DNA of 6,506 bases from an uncultured Bacilli bacterium. GTDB taxonomy: Bacteria; Bacillota_I; Bacilli_A; RF39; UBA660. The DNA is taken from positions 1-6,506 of the forward strand of contig CAKOJI010000042.1 in the NCBI GenBank assembly GCA_934089255.1, written 5' to 3'. Positions 1 through 3,573 of the stretch are shown one piece after another; position 1 is the stretch's first letter; each line of letters opens with the position of its first letter. The position numbers were made by a program, and so were the translations under genes. The notes under the pieces were generated by a model. It saw nothing but the letters and a program-made list of their open reading frames with translations, did no database searches and was not told the origin of the DNA.

Positions 1-762
1 GAGTTAGTTGATAGTAGAATACCTTATTCTAGTAAAATAGTTGATATAGATAATACTATAAAAAATAAACCTAGAATATTAATTATGACTAAGTATGATT
101 TATGTGATAAAGTTGAAACTGATAAGTGGATTAAATATTATGAAGAGATAGGATATAGTGTTATTAGGGCTAATCTAAATACTAATGACTCTATAAAAGA
201 TATAATAAATTTAACTAATAAGATAATGTTAGACGTAAATAAGAAGAGAATAGATAGTGGTTTAAAAGAAAAACAAATTAAAGCGTTAGTAATTGGTATT
301 CCTAATGTAGGTAAAAGTACTTTAATTAATAAAATGGCTGGTAAAAAAGTTAGTGATGTTGGAAATAGACCTGGTGTTACTAAGAATTTAGTGTGGCTTA
401 AGACTAGTAGTAATATCTTACTTTTAGATACACCTGGAATATTATGGCCTAAATTCGATAATCACGAAGTAGCATTAAATTTGGCTTCTATGACAGCTAT
501 TAAACAAGAAATTCTTGATAAAGACGAAATTGCAATTCATATTTTAAAAAAATTAGATAAATATTATAAAGAAATACTAAAAAACAGATATAATATTAAT
601 TATCTTGATGAAGATATATGTGTTACGTATGATGCAATAGGTAAAAAAATAGGAGCTATTGTAAGTGGTGGAGAAATAGATTATAATAGAGTTAGTGATT
701 ATATATTAAATGATATAAAAAATGAATATATAAAGGGTATTACATTTGATAGAAAAGAGTAA
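1..762 (+). CDS. rbgA: Ribosome biogenesis GTPase RbgA (YlqF), 5'-truncated by window edge
   Basis: This is a circularly permuted GTPase that acts late in assembly of the 50S ribosomal subunit. The frame is open from base 1, where the visible protein begins ELVDSRIPYSSK, a typical RbgA segment, so the ATG at 85 is an internal methionine. By comparison with the roughly 280-residue family, about 28 N-terminal residues lie outside the window; 253 are visible. The motifs come in the permuted order. G4 is TKYD (visible residues 30-33, family usual NKxD), G1 is GIPNVGKST (99-107, bases 295-321), the RPGVT G2 region starts at residue 123, and G3 is DTPG inside DTPGILWPKF (143-152), an RbgA signature. 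The C-terminal half carries the family's DAIGKK and SGGEIDY segments, associated with rRNA binding. It is the first visible gene of a + strand cluster, and its TAA stop lies 4 nt before the next start. The family assignment is secure. The threonine in G4 is a direct observation whose effect is unknown. Confidence 0.95.
   Translation, partial: ELVDSRIPYSSKIVDIDNTIKNKPRILIMTKYDLCDKVETDKWIKYYEEIGYSVIRANLNTNDSIKDIINLTNKIMLDVNKKRIDSGLKEKQIKALVIGIPNVGKSTLINKMAGKKVSDVGNRPGVTKNLVWLKTSSNILLLDTPGILWPKFDNHEVALNLASMTAIKQEILDKDEIAIHILKKLDKYYKEILKNRYNINYLDEDICVTYDAIGKKIGAIVSGGEIDYNRVSDYILNDIKNEYIKGITFDRKE
754..759 (+). promoter_or_regulatory. Ribosome binding site for the 767 gene
   Basis: AAAGAG lies at the end of rbgA, 7 nt before the ATG at 767. 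It supports 767 as the start in preference to the in-frame TTG at 746, which would overlap rbgA and has no clear Shine-Dalgarno sequence at the right distance. Confidence 0.55.
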
Positions 763-766
763 TTTT

Positions 767-1687
767 ATGATTAAAGAAGATAGAATAAAAGAGATTAGGA
801 CTATTTTTATAAATAAATTAAGTTTGTCAAAACTATTGAATCAAGATGAATTTATGGAGTTTTGTATTAAACTTACAAGTTTTTTAAATTATAGTAGGTA
901 TTCAAAAATATTGAATTTAAATGATGTTGAAATAAATAAAATATTAGAAAAAAGCATAAATTTTTTTCGGAATTTGGGTCTAACTAAATTAGATTTAATA
1001 AACACATTAAGTAATGGCTTTTCATTTTTAGATGCAATTAATGAACCAGATTTTTTAAATAAATATATTTTATTGAGTTTGGCTGAAAATGATAAAAATA
1101 CTGTAAGAATAGAATTACTTGAAAAAGATCCAAATGTGTTAAGAAAAAGTTTAGAAGAAATTTATGCACGTTATAAATTACTAGAAAGTACTAATAGAGA
1201 AATTACAAAGAATGCGTTGATCGGAGAAAATTATTTAAATTTTATTAGTAGGTTTGTGTCAAATAGTTATATAGAATTTCATAATAAGGTTTTATCTGAA
1301 AGGATACCTTTAGAAAAGTTAATTAATAAATTTCCTGTGGATTATTCTATTATTCAAAGTCTTAAAAATAGTGAATTAAATAAAAATGTTTCTTTTGATA
1401 AATGTATATTAAGCTCTGATGAAAAAAGATTACTTGCTATAAAAAGTTATAAAAAAGTTAATAATTTGAAAGAGCTATCAGCTTTACTTGATATGTCTAC
1501 TAGTTCATTACAAAGATATTTAAATGAAGATTCTAAGAAATTCGTTTCAGAAAAAGAATATTTAGAAATTAAAAAGTGGTTAATTAATGCTAAACATGAA
1601 GGACTTAAGGCAGGTGGAACTACTTCACAAGCATTATACAATTATTTGAAAGATGAAAGTGGCAAATTTGATGGAATTAAAAGATGA
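767..1687 (+). CDS. Uncharacterised helical protein with C-terminal SpoIIID-like helix-turn-helix
   Basis: A 306-residue protein I cannot assign to a named family. It has no signal peptide or membrane segment and appears almost wholly helical. Residues about 55-140 resemble one or two mTERF-type helical repeats: a FFRNLGLTKLDL segment (66-77), then DPNVLRKSLEEIYARYKLLE (121-140), which fits the pattern of a proline-containing helix pair. Residues 225-290 form a putative DNA-binding unit. LKELSALLDMSTSSLQRYL (234-252) has the spacing of a helix-turn-helix, and the following helix and GLKAGGTTSQ turn (279-288) parallel the HLRGGEATK end of SpoIIID. ATG 767 is chosen because of an AAAGAG site and a 4-nt gap after rbgA; a TTG at 746 would add 7 residues. 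It ends in TGA inside rnhB, overlapping it by 17 nt, so it is probably co-transcribed and translationally coupled. Its codon and base use match its neighbours. A role as a transcription or nucleic-acid-binding factor is inference from these resemblances only. Confidence 0.85.
   Translation: MIKEDRIKEIRTIFINKLSLSKLLNQDEFMEFCIKLTSFLNYSRYSKILNLNDVEINKILEKSINFFRNLGLTKLDLINTLSNGFSFLDAINEPDFLNKYILLSLAENDKNTVRIELLEKDPNVLRKSLEEIYARYKLLESTNREITKNALIGENYLNFISRFVSNSYIEFHNKVLSERIPLEKLINKFPVDYSIIQSLKNSELNKNVSFDKCILSSDEKRLLAIKSYKKVNNLKELSALLDMSTSSLQRYLNEDSKKFVSEKEYLEIKKWLINAKHEGLKAGGTTSQALYNYLKDESGKFDGIKR
1655..1662 (+). promoter_or_regulatory. Probable ribosome binding site for rnhB
   Basis: GAAAGTGG, one mismatch from an AAAGGAGG-like core, ends 8 nt before the ATG at 1671. 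The site lies within the coding sequence of the preceding gene. It favours 1671 over the in-frame ATG at 1653, although the match is weak. Confidence 0.4.
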
Positions 1688-2291
1688 TTTATTAGTATTT
1701 GAAAGAGAATTATATGATAAAGGAATAAAGCTTATTGCTGGTGTAGATGAAGTAGGGCGTGGGCCTCTTTTTGGCCCTGTAGTTGCTGCTGCTGTAATAC
1801 TAAAAAAAGATTATAATTTAAAAGGGTTAACTGATTCTAAAAAATTAACTGAGAAAAAACGTAATGAGTTTTATGAGATACTAAAAAAAGATGCAGTTGC
1901 AATTGGAATAGGAATTATTGATGAAAAAAAGATAGATGAGGTTAATATATATGAAGCAACAAAGTTAGCAATGAAAGAGGCTATAAATAATTTAAAAGTA
2001 AAACCAGAACATATATTAATTGATGCTATGCCTTTAGAACTTGATATTCCTACTACAAGTATTATAAAAGGAGATAGTAAAAGTGAATCTATAGCAGCTG
2101 CAAGTGTTATTGCAAAAGTTACTAGAGATAGTATGATGTATGAAATGGATAAAAAATATCCTTTGTATGGTTTTGGTAGTCATAAAGGATATCCTACAAA
2201 AAAACATATTGAAGCATTAAAAGAATATGGTGTTATTAAGGGATATAGAAGAACGTTTACACCTGTTAAAGATTTAATAAAGGAGAAATAG
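1671..2291 (+). CDS. rnhB: Ribonuclease HII
   Basis: RNase HII cuts RNA in RNA/DNA hybrids and starts removal of single ribonucleotides misincorporated into DNA. The 206-residue length is normal for the family. The metal-binding acidic residues are visible: D26 and E27 in GVDEVGRG (24-31), D118 in LIDAMPL and D153 in TRDSMM. The GRG motif (29-31) and the HKGYPT motif (171-176), whose tyrosine is conserved in the family, are the parts expected to read the ribonucleotide junction. Further family markers are LTDSKKLT (53-60), KGDSKSESIAAASVIAK (133-149) and a C-terminal YRRTFTPVK. The start at 1671 (MELKDD) is preferred because of spacing from a GAAAGTGG site; ATG 1653 would add six residues. 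It overlaps the upstream gene by 17 nt and stops with TAG one base before ftsY begins. The family assignment is secure; only the exact start is open. Confidence 0.95.
   Translation: MELKDDLLVFERELYDKGIKLIAGVDEVGRGPLFGPVVAAAVILKKDYNLKGLTDSKKLTEKKRNEFYEILKKDAVAIGIGIIDEKKIDEVNIYEATKLAMKEAINNLKVKPEHILIDAMPLELDIPTTSIIKGDSKSESIAAASVIAKVTRDSMMYEMDKKYPLYGFGSHKGYPTKKHIEALKEYGVIKGYRRTFTPVKDLIKEK
2280..2285 (+). promoter_or_regulatory. Ribosome binding site for ftsY
   Basis: AAGGAG lies in the last codons of rnhB, 7 nt before the ATG at 2293. It is the strongest Shine-Dalgarno sequence in the + strand cluster, consistent with ftsY translation being initiated on its own and not only by coupling. Confidence 0.8.
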
Positions 2292-2292
2292 T

Positions 2293-3264
2293 ATGGGGAT
2301 TTTTGATAAATTTAAAAAAGTTTTTAAAAAAGAAGAAAAAGAAGATTTAGAACAATATGATAAAGGTTTAGAAAAAACTAGAAAAGAATTTGTAAGTGAA
2401 CTTAGTTTATTAGGTATAAAATATAAAAAAGTTAGTGATGAATATTTTGATGAATTAGAAAATTTACTTATAAAGGCTGATATAGGTGTTAAGACTGTAT
2501 TTGAATTTTTAGATAAATTAAAAATTCGTGTAAAAAAAGAAAATATAACTGATACTGAGTTTTTAAAAGAGGTTATTGTTGATGAATTATTTTTGATTTA
2601 TGTAAATGGAGATAATTTATCTGATAAAATTAAAATGAATGATGATGGTCCAACTGTATTATTATTTGTAGGTGTAAATGGAGTAGGTAAAACTACTACT
2701 ATAGGTAAACTTGCTAATAAGTATAAAAAAGATGGTAAAAGTGTTATGTTAATAGCTGGTGATACTTTTAGAGCTGGTGCAGTAGAGCAATTAAAAATAT
2801 GGGCGGAGAGAACTAATTCTTTATTTTTTGGTAAAGAAAATATTGATCCTGCGGGGGTAATATATGAAGGATTAGAAATAGCAAAGAAAGAAAATGTAGA
2901 TATAGTTTTAATAGATACTGCTGGAAGACTTCAAAATAAAGTTAATCTTATGAATGAACTTGAAAAAATTAATAGAGTTATTGGTAAAATTATACCTGAT
3001 GCTCCGCAAGAAACATTACTTATAATTGATGCTACTACTGGACAAAATGGTATATTACAAGCAGAGAGTTTTAAATCTATTACTAATATAACTGGTATTA
3101 TTTTAACTAAATTAGATGGTACTGCTAAAGGTGGTATAGTTCTTGCTATAAAAGAAAATATTGGTATTCCTGTTAAATTTATTGGCTTAGGAGAGGGAAT
3201 AGATGATTTAAAATCGTTTGATATTGAAGAATATATTTATGGATTATTTAAGGATATGATGTAA
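2293..3264 (+). CDS. ftsY: Signal recognition particle receptor FtsY
   Basis: FtsY is the SRP-type GTPase that docks ribosome-SRP complexes at the cytoplasmic membrane and, by paired GTP hydrolysis with Ffh, hands nascent membrane proteins to the Sec translocon. The 323-residue protein has a short N-terminal stretch, MGIFDKFKKVFKKEEKED (1-18), that reads as an amphipathic, basic membrane-contact helix with little acidic A domain. A helical N domain follows (about 25-105). The G domain shows G1 GVNGVGKTT (127-135), DTFRAGA (157-163), DTAGR (208-212), TKLD (272-275, the normal form in SRP GTPases) and the closing GLGEGIDDLKSFD (298-310). That last motif and the absence of a methionine-rich M domain separate it from Ffh. 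The start is fixed by an AAGGAG 7 nt upstream. It begins one base after the rnhB stop and shares one base with ylxM (TAATG), so the three are almost certainly co-translated from one mRNA. Confidence 0.97.
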   Translation: MGIFDKFKKVFKKEEKEDLEQYDKGLEKTRKEFVSELSLLGIKYKKVSDEYFDELENLLIKADIGVKTVFEFLDKLKIRVKKENITDTEFLKEVIVDELFLIYVNGDNLSDKIKMNDDGPTVLLFVGVNGVGKTTTIGKLANKYKKDGKSVMLIAGDTFRAGAVEQLKIWAERTNSLFFGKENIDPAGVIYEGLEIAKKENVDIVLIDTAGRLQNKVNLMNELEKINRVIGKIIPDAPQETLLIIDATTGQNGILQAESFKSITNITGIILTKLDGTAKGGIVLAIKENIGIPVKFIGLGEGIDDLKSFDIEEYIYGLFKDMM

Positions 3265-3545
3265 TGGAAGAAAGAGAAAACTTAATCATATTATATGAAT
3301 ATTATGGTAAACTATTAAAACCTAATCAACAGAAGTATTTTATAGATTATTATTTTGATAATTTGACTATGGAAGAAATTGCTGAAAATAATGATGTAAG
3401 TAAGAATTTAATTAGCAAACAGTTAATGCTAATTAAAGATAAATTGTATAATTATGAGAACGTATTAGAATTATATAAGAAGAATAATTTGATTAGAGAT
3501 ATATTATCTAGAGAAGAATATAATAAGATAATTGATTATATATAA
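3264..3545 (+). CDS. ylxM: YlxM-family helix-turn-helix protein of the SRP locus
   Basis: A 93-residue protein of the YlxM/p13 (UPF0122) family, usually encoded between ftsY and ffh and implicated in modulating the SRP pathway in streptococci. The evidence is the N-terminal YEYYGKLLKPNQQKYFIDYYF (11-31), matching the family's opening LLTxKQ...YY pattern, and a sigma-region-4-like helix-turn-helix, LTMEEIAENNDVSKNLISK (34-52). A helix LMLIKDKLYNYENVLELYKK (54-73) follows. The recognition helix reads VSKNLISKQL where the Bacillus protein has VSRQAVYDNI, so DNA-contact residues may differ. The ATG overlaps the ftsY TAA by one base, and AAGGAT at 3250-3255 can serve as ribosome binding site. It is the last gene of the + strand cluster and is followed at once by a hairpin terminator. 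The ffh gene that normally comes next is not here. Confidence 0.88.
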   Translation: MEERENLIILYEYYGKLLKPNQQKYFIDYYFDNLTMEEIAENNDVSKNLISKQLMLIKDKLYNYENVLELYKKNNLIRDILSREEYNKIIDYI

Positions 3546-3573
3546 AAAAGAGTTCATATTATTGAACTCTTTT
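3546..3573. terminator. Bidirectional intrinsic terminator between convergent clusters
   Basis: A perfect 11-bp inverted repeat, AAAAGAGTTCA / TGAACTCTTTT, encloses a 6-nt TATTAT loop. On the + strand the stem ends in a short T run after ylxM. On the - strand it reads into a run of six T after the penicillin-binding protein gene. It fills essentially the whole 26-nt gap between the two stops, and its last two bases lie in the TAA stop codon of the - strand gene (3572-3574). The symmetry suits termination in both directions, though the U tract is better on the - strand. Confidence 0.85.

Noticed and set aside
85..762. ATG at 85 as the start of rbgA
   Set aside because: The same frame is open back to base 1 and encodes conserved RbgA sequence (ELVDSRIPYSSK). 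Starting at 85 would cut off that part, so the gene is simply truncated by the window edge.
746..766. TTG at 746 as start of the unknown gene
   Set aside because: It would overlap rbgA without a suitable Shine-Dalgarno sequence, whereas ATG 767 has AAAGAG at good spacing.
961..967. T7 run in the unknown gene as a frameshift or phase-variation site
   Set aside because: The reading frame is intact on both sides, and such runs are expected by chance in sequence this AT-rich.
1447..1641. Open frame of 64 codons on the - strand
   Set aside because: It lies antisense to the helix-turn-helix part of the unknown gene and has no ribosome binding site or recognisable domain.
1653..1670. ATG at 1653 as start of rnhB
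   Set aside because: It would add six residues (MKVANL) and enlarge the overlap. ATG 1671 has the better-placed GAAAGTGG site, though the choice is not certain.
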